Source: Fimbriiglobus sp. (GTDB lineage: Bacteria; Planctomycetota; Planctomycetia; Gemmatales; Gemmataceae). From it: a DNA stretch of 41,731 nucleotides. The notes under the pieces are model-generated. The model was not told the origin of the DNA and made no database searches. It saw only the letters and a program-made list of their open reading frames with translations. The DNA lies in the NCBI GenBank assembly GCA_022841795.1, contig JALHQU010000037.1, forward strand, positions 1 through 41,731, in the 5' to 3' direction. Made by a program: the position numbers and the translations under genes. This document shows positions 22,954 through 29,637 of the stretch, piece after piece (within the stretch, counting starts at the first letter, position 1; each line of letters opens with the position of its first letter).

Positions 22954-23325
22954 TTAGGCGCAGCACGAGCAGCCGCTCAGAACGTGTGCGGCGGCCGTTT
23001 CGAGGCGCGGTTCCACCGCGAAGTTCGTGGCCCGGGCGTCGTACTCCCCGGCCAGCACGCGACGGATGAGGTCGAGTGCGTTTTCGTAGCTCCAGAAGCC
23101 GAGCGTGAGTGAGGCGACCTGCGTGAACCCTTCGCCCGGTTTGGTCGGGCGTTTCACCACCGCGAAGTCGGTGGACCCGTCTTCCGGCAGCGAGTCGTTC
23201 AGGAACAGGTAGCCTTCGATCTCGAACGCGGCGCACGGTGGCCACGTCCGCCGTGTGACCAGGCGGGCCACATTTTCCGGCGAGCCGTGCGGCCGGACGC
23301 ACCAGCCGCGGTCGTCGTGGAACAT
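22954..23325 (-). CDS. hypothetical protein with an LIRRVLxGE motif and C-terminal Cys cluster
   Basis: A 123-residue soluble protein; ATG at 23325 with GGAGG 9 nt upstream. The first half is W-C-V-R-P-H-G-S-P-E-N-V and F-E-I-E-G-Y-L-F-L-N-D. The second half holds A-L-D-L-I-R-R-V-L-A-G-E-Y-D, and the protein ends in S-G-C-S-C-C-A. The L-I-R-R-V-L-x-G-E stretch also occurs in the 97-residue gene at 30751-31044 and in the remnant at 22745-22870, so a small protein family is represented several times here. Function unknown. Its leader contains copy b of the GGTGGTGCA hairpin family about 40 nt before the start. It is divergent from the DUF932 gene. Confidence 0.65.
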   Translation of the reverse strand: MFHDDRGWCVRPHGSPENVARLVTRRTWPPCAAFEIEGYLFLNDSLPEDGSTDFAVVKRPTKPGEGFTQVASLTLGFWSYENALDLIRRVLAGEYDARATNFAVEPRLETAAAHVLSGCSCCA

Positions 23326-23365
23326 CCGCCGTTTCCTCCGCAGTGGGAATGGGGAATTGGAAAAC

Positions 23366-23385
23366 CGAGTTGCACCACCGGCCTC
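23366..23385 (-). repeat. GGTGGTGCA hairpin family, copy b (leader of 22954-23325)
   Basis: On the minus strand GAGGCCGGTGGTGCAACTCG, identical over 20 nt to copy c at 23710-23729 and placed about 40 nt before the ATG. The downstream arm (GGTTTTCC) can pair with GGAGGCC only imperfectly, with G-U pairs and a bulge. Confidence 0.6.
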
Positions 23386-23557
23386 CGCGCGCCCGGGCGG
23401 CTCGCGGAGTCGGCGTTGGTCACGTCTGGTGGTTCGTCGCGGCGGAAAGAGCAGGAGATCGTGGCCGGGAATAGCACCGCTTCGTGACGAGATCAATCCG
23501 CCAAACGCGACCTGAAACTGACGGCCATTTGCCCGAATCGTGACATTTGTCGGCGAG

Positions 23558-23595
23558 GGCGCGAGGCGGTATTCGCGTGTTACCGTTCTCGCGCC
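23558..23595. repeat. long hairpin in the DUF932 upstream region
   Basis: GGCGCGAG (23558-23565) pairs with CTCGCGCC (23588-23595), and inside it CGGTA (23567-23571) pairs with TACCG (23581-23585) around a 9-nt loop TTCGCGTGT. Only a small asymmetric internal loop (G against TT) breaks the 13-bp stem. It lies about 180 bp upstream of the DUF932 start and could be an operator, an origin-like element or part of a leader RNA. Confidence 0.45.
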
Positions 23596-23707
23596 GAGCG
23601 TGTTCGCCGTGAGGTGTCCGGAGAGTCGTCCGGGCTTGCTCTTTCCGCCGCGTCGTTTCGCTAGATGCTCGCCCCGACCTCACGGCCGCACCCCGCGTGG
23701 CCCGACC

Positions 23708-23741
23708 GAGAGGCCGGTGGTGCAACTCGATTTGGTTTCTC
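23708..23741 (+). repeat. GGTGGTGCA hairpin family, copy c (leader of the DUF932 gene)
   Basis: GAGAGGCC (23708-23715) can pair with GGTTTCTC (23734-23741) through six Watson-Crick and two G-U pairs, presenting GGTGGTGCAACTCG in the loop. It is 38 nt upstream of the GTG start and in the sense direction. Confidence 0.6.
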
Positions 23742-23778
23742 ACAACCCCGATTCCCTGTTCCCTCACGAGGACAACCC

Positions 23779-24810
23779 GTGACCCGACAAACCTTAACTC
23801 GCGCGAGCCGGGAACTGTTCCGCCGCGCGCCGGACGAGCGGTTCCCCACTCTCGACGCGCTCCTCGCCCTCTGTCGGCGGGAGAAGGACGAGTCCCAGGA
23901 CCGCTGGCACCCGCCCGCGGCCCTCGTCCCCGAGCCGACGCCGGACGGCCGTCTCGGCCTCCGGGCCGGTTCGGACGGCCCGTTCGCGCTGAACGACTGG
24001 AGCTTCGGCCAACTCTGCGGCCTCTCCCGCGTGAGCAAGGAGACGGTCAACCGCCTCACCCCGGAGACCGCCGCCCAAGTGTTCCGGGAGACGCTGCCGG
24101 GCGGGAGCAAGCCGCTGCAACTGCTCACCCGTGGGGACGCCGCGCGGTCCGTCCACGGCACCGCTTACACCCGCCTGCACAACGCCGACCTCGTCGCGAT
24201 GCTCCAGGACTACGCGACCGACTTCCAGCCGCCCCAGGTCGGGGTGACCGGCGGCACCGGCCTGTACTGCGGGGAGCAGGACCTGTTCTGCTTCCTCATC
24301 GACCCGGCCGGCTGGGCGGAGATCGACGGGGAGGCGTTCGCGCCCGGCTTCTTCGTCTGGAACTCGGAAGTCGGCAAGCGGTCGGTCGGCATCCAGACGT
24401 TCTGGTTCCAGAAGGTGTGCGCGAATCACATCGTCTGGGACGCGGTCGAGGTGATCGACTTCAGCCGCAAGCACACGGCGGGCGTCAGCGACGCGCTCGG
24501 CGAGATCCGCCGGCACGTCGAGGCGCTCGTCCGGAAACGCGACGAGCGGCGGGACGGCTTCCTGCGGGTGATCCGGACGGCGATGGAGCGGACGCTCGGC
24601 GACGACGCCGAGGCGGTGATGAAGGAACTCGCCAAGCAGGGTCTCACCCGCGGCCTCGCGAAGCAGGCGGTGGAGTCGGTGGCCGGCGGGCGGTTCACCA
24701 TCTTCGCCCTGGTGGACGCGCTGACCCGGCTGGCCCAGAAGGCGGAGTACGCGGGCGACCGGACGGTTCTTGACGTGCAGGCGGCGGCCCTCCTCACGCT
24801 CGCCGCCTGA
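23779..24810 (+). CDS. DUF932 (phage/plasmid-like, TIGR03299-type) protein
   Basis: A 343-residue soluble protein. A GTG start at 23779 with GAGGA 6 nt upstream is chosen; an upstream ATG in the same frame would run through the conserved leader hairpin. The sequence fits DUF932: F-S-x-x-Q-L-C-G-L-S near residue 80, R-A-V-H-G-T-A-Y-T-R-L-like R-S-V-H-G-T-A-Y-T-R-L-H near 125, then D-L-F-C-F-L-I-D, W-N-S-E-V-G-K-R-S-V-G-I-Q-T-F-W-F, C-A-N-H-I-V-W-D and a helical C-terminus. DUF932 proteins are common on plasmids, phages and integrated elements; their biochemical role is not established. It is the largest gene of the accessory cluster and is followed by the DUF6166-type gene on the same strand. 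Confidence 0.88.
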   Translation: MTRQTLTRASRELFRRAPDERFPTLDALLALCRREKDESQDRWHPPAALVPEPTPDGRLGLRAGSDGPFALNDWSFGQLCGLSRVSKETVNRLTPETAAQVFRETLPGGSKPLQLLTRGDAARSVHGTAYTRLHNADLVAMLQDYATDFQPPQVGVTGGTGLYCGEQDLFCFLIDPAGWAEIDGEAFAPGFFVWNSEVGKRSVGIQTFWFQKVCANHIVWDAVEVIDFSRKHTAGVSDALGEIRRHVEALVRKRDERRDGFLRVIRTAMERTLGDDAEAVMKELAKQGLTRGLAKQAVESVAGGRFTIFALVDALTRLAQKAEYAGDRTVLDVQAAALLTLAA

Positions 24811-24880
24811 AGCGTGTCGGCGATAGGTACTGGAGCAGCATCCACGGACGACGGCCTTAACCGCGTCCACACCACACGAT

Positions 24881-24911
24881 GAGAGGTTGGTTCTTGCACC
24901 ACCGCCCTCTC
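24881..24911. repeat. GGTGGTGCA hairpin family, copy d
   Basis: GAGAGG (24881-24886) pairs with CCTCTC (24906-24911). The minus-strand reading of the interior is GCGGTGGTGCAAGAACCAA, i.e. the family core in antisense orientation to both flanking genes. It lies between the DUF932 and DUF6166-type genes, about 80 nt before the latter. Confidence 0.55.
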
Positions 24912-24989
24912 GTCCGACCGGTGCCACTCGCATCAAGGTCGCGGCGTTCCGTCCGCGGCCTCTTCCGACTTACAACCCAGGACAAACCG

Positions 24990-25313
24990 ATGAAGACTTA
25001 TTCCGGTGTCCGGACGGCGTCCGGCTGCGCCGTCACCGTCACAGACACCCACGGCTGCCGCAGTCTCGACCTGCGGTTCGACCTCCGCACGCACTCCCCC
25101 GACGGGTTCGAGTGGGGGTACGGTGGGAGCGGTCCGGCGCAACTCGCACTGGCGCTCGCCGCGGACGTACTCGGTGATGACGACGCGGTCCTCGGCATCT
25201 ACCAGCGGCTGAAGTTCCGCGTCGTCGGCCGTCTCCCGGCGGACGGCTGGACCCTCACGGCGGAAGAGTTGGCCGACACCATCCGCACCCTGCAAGCGAC
25301 TGGTGGTGAGTGA
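24990..25313 (+). CDS. DUF6166-type small protein
   Basis: A 107-residue protein. The ATG at 24990 begins M-K-T-Y-S-G-V-R, the usual start of this family; the frame is open further upstream through copy d of the hairpin repeat and without coding character. The core R-F-D-L-R-T-H-S-P-D-G-F-E-W-G-Y-G-G-S-G-P-A-Q-L-A-L-A-L is highly characteristic, followed by a short helical C-terminus with L-P-A-D-G-W-T-L-T. I recall this as DUF6166, a family seen on plasmids and phages with no known function. It stands 179 bp after the DUF932 gene and is probably co-transcribed with it. The hairpin at 25341 lies just beyond the stop. Confidence 0.8.
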   Translation: MKTYSGVRTASGCAVTVTDTHGCRSLDLRFDLRTHSPDGFEWGYGGSGPAQLALALAADVLGDDDAVLGIYQRLKFRVVGRLPADGWTLTAEELADTIRTLQATGGE

Positions 25314-25340
25314 AGCAGGCGGCACACGCAGCGTAGGTTC

Positions 25341-25370
25341 GGCCGGTGGAGGTTCGTTGCACCACCGGCC
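25341..25370. repeat. GGTGGTGCA hairpin family, copy e, between convergent genes
   Basis: GGCCGGTGG (25341-25349) pairs perfectly with CCACCGGCC (25362-25370) around a 12-nt loop. The minus-strand reading contains GGCCGGTGGTGCAACGA. It lies between the stop codons of the convergent genes at 25313 and 25379, so it may also act as a terminator, though no U-tract follows. Confidence 0.6.
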
Positions 25371-25378
25371 CGACCGCG

Positions 25379-26245
25379 CTAGTCGCGCGGGCCGTCGAAC
25401 CGGACAAATCGGTCACCGACCCGAGAGATGCAGTTCAGGAGTTGGATCAGCCGCCGGCGGTCCGAGTCGGCAACGCCTGGCTGTCGGAGGCGGTTAAAGT
25501 CGAGGACGTACTTCGACGAGCGGTCCCGCGTGGCGGGGCAGTCGCACGGTTGGAACTGGTTCCGCTCCAACACCGCGCGGACACTCTCGCTGTCCGAGAA
25601 ACACAGCAGGCGTGGCAGGCGCCCCCCGTCCTGCGGCGTCAGGCTCTCTTCGTCCTGGGTGGATTGGACCCACGGGAACCAGTACCTCAGATGGCCCAAC
25701 AGGTGGAGGACAACTCGATCCGCCCGCGTCCCGACGAGGTTCGAGGAAAGAGACGGGAGGTTCACGATGGCTCCCATGTAAAAGTCTCGCGGCGGTACCG
25801 ACCCCCGTCGCCGAACGGCTTCCTCGACGAACGGGTAGAGGTCCGGGATCGAATCCTCCGTACGGACGAACCGTTCGGCCCCGTCGCGGGTGAGTGGAAA
25901 AACCATCGTGCATCCGGTCGCATCCCGGAAGTCAAACTCCAGTCGCTGGGGGGAGCCGGCCCCGATGACGACGAATCGTTCCCCGGTGACTCGGACCAGG
26001 CGGGCGAGATCGGGGTGAATGGCGTTGATCCGTTGATGCAGCTCGAACATGTCTTGCCACGTCCTCGTCCGTCCGCCGAACGCGGTCCATACGATTGAAG
26101 CCGTCATCGCCGCCTTCGCGAGCCGCGCCGTCGGTGCGTCGGAACTGTTCAGCAGGATCCCCGCCGAGAGTAGGAACCGAACGCCCTCGGGCGACTCACG
26201 AAGGTGGCGACTCTCGGTGACGTTCAGTTCGATCAGGTTCGTCAT
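25379..26245 (-). CDS. hypothetical protein of about 290 residues
   Basis: A 288-residue soluble protein. ATG at 26245 (M-T-N-L-I-E-L-N-V) is preferred; a GTG at 26287 would add 14 residues of poor character. No export signal or membrane segment. Visible stretches: E-S-P-E-G-V-R-F-L-L-S-A-G-I-L-L near the N-terminus, F-E-L-H-Q-R-I-N-A-I-H-P-D-L-A-R-L-V-R-V-T, R-F-V-V-I-G-A-G-S-P, and V-L-D-F-N-R-L-R-Q near the C-terminus. Three Cys lie close to each other in the last quarter (L-L-C-F, P-C-D-C). I do not recognise a family or catalytic motif. It is the last gene on this side of the DUF932 cluster and is convergent with it. Confidence 0.6.
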   Translation of the reverse strand: MTNLIELNVTESRHLRESPEGVRFLLSAGILLNSSDAPTARLAKAAMTASIVWTAFGGRTRTWQDMFELHQRINAIHPDLARLVRVTGERFVVIGAGSPQRLEFDFRDATGCTMVFPLTRDGAERFVRTEDSIPDLYPFVEEAVRRRGSVPPRDFYMGAIVNLPSLSSNLVGTRADRVVLHLLGHLRYWFPWVQSTQDEESLTPQDGGRLPRLLCFSDSESVRAVLERNQFQPCDCPATRDRSSKYVLDFNRLRQPGVADSDRRRLIQLLNCISRVGDRFVRFDGPRD

Positions 26246-26751
26246 GGCGGAACGGTCGTGTGTGAGCGGAGCGTCTGCGGTTCCCACAACCCTAAACCAG
26301 TTCCCGTCCCAAAACCACCGTCCCCTGTGCGGACGCTCCTCACCCCACTCTTCAATTCTTGGAAGGGTGCCCCGAGTTTCCTCCGACCAGAGTCCCGGTT
26401 CGGAAACTTCGTCTGCCGTCGCCGTCGGTCGTCATCGGGGGTTACCCCGTGCTGCCCCCGATGACGACCGACGGCGACGGCGGTTCGCGTCATGTCATCG
26501 CTGGTCTACCTCCCCTCGCCTGCCTGAACCGGAGGGAGTCGGAGGGGGTTGTCGTCTCCTGCCTGCGACCCACAGACATGCGCCGCTCGGATCCCGATTT
26601 GAGGGAAGGTGCGGGAACCGTAGGTTCCTGCAAAACGAGGATCCCTCGGCCGGTCCCCAACGAAGGGCCGAGCCTGGCACGAGTTAACTCTTCGATTCGC
26701 ACACCACTCGTCGGGGTGTTGCCACGGCTGATTATACCCTCACTAATACCC
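26246..26751. other. 500-bp non-coding region with stacked hairpins
   Basis: No convincing gene; the short open frames lack ribosome binding sites and sit on palindromes. Hairpins: 26375-26381 with 26402-26408 (7 bp, 20-nt loop), 26415-26441 with 26455-26481 (27 bp), 26611-26619 with 26623-26631 (9 bp, one G-U, 3-nt loop), and 26645-26651 with 26666-26672 (7 bp). The region separates the gene at 25379-26245 from the Fic gene, both on the minus strand. Confidence 0.55.
26415..26481. repeat. perfect 27-bp inverted repeat
   Basis: The arm 26415-26441 (GCCGTCGCCGTCGGTCGTCA then TCGGGGG) is the exact reverse complement of 26455-26481, with a 13-nt loop. One G-U and one G-C pair would extend it further. 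No short direct duplication flanks it, so it is not an obvious insertion-sequence relic. Confidence 0.85.
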
Positions 26752-27816
26752 TCACTTGGGGGTAGTACCTCGACTCGCCACCACCGACCACCGGGCCGCC
26801 GGCCCTTTCCCCCGGCAGATGACCTCTCCTTTTTCGCGCAAATCCCCGAGCAGCGACCGGATCCAATCCCGACCGACGCCGGGACATGCCTTTTCGATGT
26901 CGGCCAGGCGAAACTCGCCGGCCTGTGATCGGATGGCGTGAAGGACCAGTTCGGACTTGGCCCCTTTCGGGGAGGTCATTTCCCCCACCCGCTGCTCGAA
27001 CTCGCGGTAGGCTGCCAGAAGAGTGTAGAGGCAGTAGTTGACGACGTGCCACGGGTCGTGGCGGTCGTCGTGCCACCCGTCCGAACTCAGTTTCAGCGTC
27101 TCGTAGTAGCGTTCCTTGTTCTCCTCGATGAGGCGTTCGAGGCTGATGTAGCGGCCGACTTCGAGGCCCAGGTGGTAGCACTGGAGGAGGAACAGCAGGC
27201 GGGACGTGCGGCCGTTGCCGTCCCGGAACGGGTGGACGCACAGGAAGTCGAGGTTGCACGCCGCGAGGGCGATGAGCGGCGGCACCGTGCGGGCGTGGAG
27301 GGCGGCGGCCCAGTACTCGACCAGGCCGGCCATCGCCGCCGGCACCTCGGTCGCCCGGACGGTGCGGAAGCGGACCTCGCGGCGGCCGTTCGGGAACACT
27401 TCGATGATGTCGTTCTCGCCCCGCTTGTACTCCCCGGCGTCGCCGACCCCGCCGCGGGAGAGCGCGTGCAGTTCGCGGATCGTGTCCTCCGAAATCGGCA
27501 GGTCGGCCCCGCGGGAGTGGATGAGGTCGAGGGCTTTCCGGTAGCCCCGCACCTCCTCCTCGCCGCGGTCCCGGAGCAGGGCTTTGCCGAAGAGGACGGT
27601 GCCGACGCGGGTCCGGTCCACCTCCACCCCTTCGATCCGGTTCGACGAGACGGCGCTCTCGATGAGCGCGTGCTCCCGCAGCGCCTTCAACTTTTGCGGG
27701 GCCTGTTTGGTGAACAGTTCCTGCTTCCCCTTCGCTTCCCCCAGGTCGGACAGGTACCAGGCCGTGGCGGTGGGAACGTTCGTCAGGGGTGTTTGGAAGC
27801 GGCGGAGGGTGATCAT
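26752..27816 (-). CDS. Fic-domain protein, likely AMP transferase (self-inhibited, class II)
   Basis: A 354-residue soluble protein of the Fic family, which usually transfers AMP from ATP to a target protein hydroxyl. ATG at 27816 is used; a GTG 12 nt upstream is also possible. The active-site loop H-P-F-R-D-G-N-G-R is complete (His about residue 195). An N-terminal helix holds S-N-R-I-E-G, the [S/T]xxxE[G/N] inhibitory motif (Glu about 62), the layout of class II Fic proteins. A beta-hairpin target-clamp region (F-P-N-G-R-R-E-V-R-F) precedes the active site. The C-terminal 80 residues resemble a winged-helix DNA-binding domain (F-R-L-A-D-I-E-K-A ... I-R-S-L-L-G-D-L). No antitoxin gene is adjacent. 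Target unknown. Confidence 0.93.
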   Translation of the reverse strand: MITLRRFQTPLTNVPTATAWYLSDLGEAKGKQELFTKQAPQKLKALREHALIESAVSSNRIEGVEVDRTRVGTVLFGKALLRDRGEEEVRGYRKALDLIHSRGADLPISEDTIRELHALSRGGVGDAGEYKRGENDIIEVFPNGRREVRFRTVRATEVPAAMAGLVEYWAAALHARTVPPLIALAACNLDFLCVHPFRDGNGRTSRLLFLLQCYHLGLEVGRYISLERLIEENKERYYETLKLSSDGWHDDRHDPWHVVNYCLYTLLAAYREFEQRVGEMTSPKGAKSELVLHAIRSQAGEFRLADIEKACPGVGRDWIRSLLGDLREKGEVICRGKGPAARWSVVASRGTTPK

Positions 27817-27939
27817 GCGGGGGTCCACCTTCGGGGTCCACGAACGTCGTCCTCTGCGGCTCGTCCGACGGGCGCGGGTCGAGTCACGGGAGTGACGGCG
27901 ATGGTGACGGTCTGGCCGGGCCGGGTCACACTCGGATTC

Positions 27940-28212
27940 TCAATGGACCGGACGCGGGATGAAGCCACGCGGGTCAATTCGGCCCAGGTCCTTCGCCGAG
28001 CGGTCGAGCAGCCACAACGCCTCTTGACGACGGCCGCCGAGGACCAGCGCCCGGACGCACCGGGCGTCGGTGTCGCCGAGGACCGCCCAGAAGCCGACCT
28101 CGCGAGTCCCCTCGCCGACCGACCGTTGGAGCCACGCCAGGGTGTCGTCCCGCTCCGGTTGGAGGACGGTGAGACCCTGGGGGGAGGCAATTCCGATATA
28201 GGCTTTTGGCAT
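27940..28212 (-). CDS. hypothetical protein of 90 residues downstream of the recombinase
   Basis: A 90-residue soluble protein beginning M-P-K-A-Y-I-G-I-A-S-P-Q-G-L-T-V-L and containing D-T-L-A-W-L-Q-R-S-V, G-F-W-A-V-L-G-D, A-L-V-L-G-G-R-R and L-L-D-R-S-A-K-D-L-G-R. It lies 32 bp after the end of the integrase and on the same strand, so translation from the same transcript is likely. The longer open frame through this position runs out of frame through the integrase and is not used. No export signal. I do not recognise the family. Confidence 0.55.
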   Translation of the reverse strand: MPKAYIGIASPQGLTVLQPERDDTLAWLQRSVGEGTREVGFWAVLGDTDARCVRALVLGGRRQEALWLLDRSAKDLGRIDPRGFIPRPVH

Positions 28213-28244
28213 CCGGTACGAATACCACGGGTCCGCCCGGCCGT

Positions 28245-29459
28245 TCAACCACCGAATACGGTCAGGATTGCCGCCCGCCGCTGGTCGGGGAACAGGTGGC
28301 GGTAGCGCCGCTGCATCTCGACCGTCGTGTGCCCCATGAGTTCGTCGATCACCCGCTGGTCCACCCCGGCCGCGGCCAGGTTCGAGGCGAACGAGTGGCG
28401 GAAGGCGTGGCAGCCGCGGAGGACGTACCACTTCGACCCCTTCACCCCCGAGCGGAACGCCTTCCACGTCTGGCCGTCGGTCAGCATCCGGTCCTTCGCC
28501 GACGAGAAGGCGAACTCCCCGCCCGGGTGGACCGCGGCGAAGTACTCCCGCATCACCACCTCCACCCGCGGGCTCATGTCCACCGTGCGGAACGTCTCCT
28601 TGTCCCGGCTCCGCTTCTTCTCGCGGAGGAGGACGAGCTTGCCGTCGAAGTCGAAGTCCTCGACGCGGGCACGAAACAGTTCGGCCCGGCGAGCTCCGGT
28701 GTAGGCGGCGGTCACGAGGAACGGGTGGAGGTAGCGGGCGCTCGTCTTCCGGCGGACGTGGGCCAGCACTTCGATCACCTGAGCGGGGTCGAGGAACAGG
28801 CCGTCCCACAACTCCCGCTCCCGCCGCGGATCGACCCCGCCGCGGGTGAGGATCGTTCGGATCTGGTCGTAGGTGCGGAACGGTTCCGGCTGCTTCTCCT
28901 TCGGGAACACGAGTTCCACGTCCGGGAACTTGGTCGGCACCTGCCCGCGGCGGTGCGACCAGTTCCAGACGAAGCGAAGCGTGGCGACCGCCTTCCGCAC
29001 CGTCTTCGGCTTGACCGGGTGCCCGCGATGGAGCTCGCGGCTCCGCAGGTCCACGAACTGCTGGACGGTGCCGGCGGTGATGGCGGCGACCGCCGTTTCG
29101 CCGCCGAGAAGCCGCGTGAGGTGGTTCAGGTGGATGTCCTCCATCGCGCGGGTGATGACCTCCTTCGCCCCGGCGGTGAACTCGGTGCGGTAGGTCGTGA
29201 AGATTTCGTCCAGGCGAACGGGCCGGGCGACATCGACCGGCTGTTCGAGTTTGCCGTCGGAGAGGAGGAAAAGGCCGAGGTCGGCCCCGGCCGGAACAAT
29301 CAGTCGTCCCCGCTCGACGAGCCGGAGGGTTTCCTCCAGCCGGGCGAGGCAACCCTCCGCCTCCTTCGGGTCGGTCGCCTTCAGGTTGACGTTGAACTTG
29401 TCTCCACGGAACCGGAACACGATGCGGTAGCGTTCGCCCCGCCGTTCGAGCCAGGCCAT
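28245..29459 (-). CDS. tyrosine recombinase (phage-type integrase) at tRNA-Ser
   Basis: A 404-residue integrase. ATG at 29459 has GGGGAGG 6 nt upstream; the frame continues upstream only through tRNA and terminator sequence. The N-terminal arm-binding region (residues 1-80), the core-binding domain (about 85-190) and the catalytic domain are present. Active-site residues: R257 (T-G-A-R-R-A-E-L), K281/K282 (R-E-K-K-R), H351-x-x-R354 (H-A-F-R-H), H377 (M-G-H-T-T) and nucleophile Y386 (R-R-Y-R-H). It lies about 180 bp from the 3' end of tRNA-Ser(CGA) on the same strand, the standard position for an element integrase using the tRNA as attachment site. It shares little with the recombinase at 10889, so two independent recombination modules are present. 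Confidence 0.94.
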   Translation of the reverse strand: MAWLERRGERYRIVFRFRGDKFNVNLKATDPKEAEGCLARLEETLRLVERGRLIVPAGADLGLFLLSDGKLEQPVDVARPVRLDEIFTTYRTEFTAGAKEVITRAMEDIHLNHLTRLLGGETAVAAITAGTVQQFVDLRSRELHRGHPVKPKTVRKAVATLRFVWNWSHRRGQVPTKFPDVELVFPKEKQPEPFRTYDQIRTILTRGGVDPRRERELWDGLFLDPAQVIEVLAHVRRKTSARYLHPFLVTAAYTGARRAELFRARVEDFDFDGKLVLLREKKRSRDKETFRTVDMSPRVEVVMREYFAAVHPGGEFAFSSAKDRMLTDGQTWKAFRSGVKGSKWYVLRGCHAFRHSFASNLAAAGVDQRVIDELMGHTTVEMQRRYRHLFPDQRRAAILTVFGG

Positions 29460-29523
29460 GATTTGCCTCCCCAGAATTATCCGGGCGGGGGCAAGCGACG
29501 TGACCCCAACGCAGGGCCAGTGC

Positions 29524-29542
29524 TGCCCCCAAATTGCCCCCA
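29524..29542. repeat. paired TGCCCCCA repeats upstream of the integrase (possible arm sites)
   Basis: TGCCCCCA at 29524-29531 and again at 29535-29542, 11 bp apart, i.e. one helical turn, between the integrase start and the tRNA terminator. Direct repeats at this place are typical of integrase arm-binding sites; this role is inferred. Confidence 0.4.
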
Positions 29543-29561
29543 GGCCTGGCGTCCGGGAACG

Positions 29562-29594
29562 AAAAAGGCTTCCCAGGGAGTTCCTGGAAAGCCT
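29562..29594 (-). terminator. rho-independent terminator of tRNA-Ser
   Basis: On the minus strand a 12-bp stem with one mismatch (AGGCTTTCCAGG against CCTGGGAAGCCT) and a 5-nt loop is followed by TTTTT (29566-29562). It lies 44 bp beyond the tRNA 3' end and separates it from the integrase. Confidence 0.85.
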
Positions 29595-29637
29595 GATTTT
29601 AAGGGTTTTTGTGACTCTTTGACGTGATTCCGTCAAG

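Larger units (their letters stand above)
23326..23778. other. 450-bp divergent control region without a gene
   Basis: No convincing open frame. It holds copies b and c of the GGTGGTGCA family, each on the sense strand of the gene it precedes, and a long hairpin at 23558-23595. After both copies a C/T-rich stretch follows (C-C-C-C-(G)A-T-T-C-C-C), so the two leaders are related beyond the core. Promoters for the minus gene at 23325 and the DUF932 gene at 23779 must lie here; I see no strong sigma-70 pair. Confidence 0.45.

Noticed and set aside
22042-25370. Integron attC sites or CRISPR repeats as explanation of the repeated hairpins
   Set aside because: No integron integrase is evident, copies lack the GTTRRRY core, and spacing is irregular and gene-sized. 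A cassette-like role is kept only as one alternative.
28213-29532. Upstream extension of the 90-residue gene frame through the integrase
   Set aside because: This part is an Arg/Pro/Gly-rich out-of-frame reading of the integrase, whose own frame has all catalytic residues.
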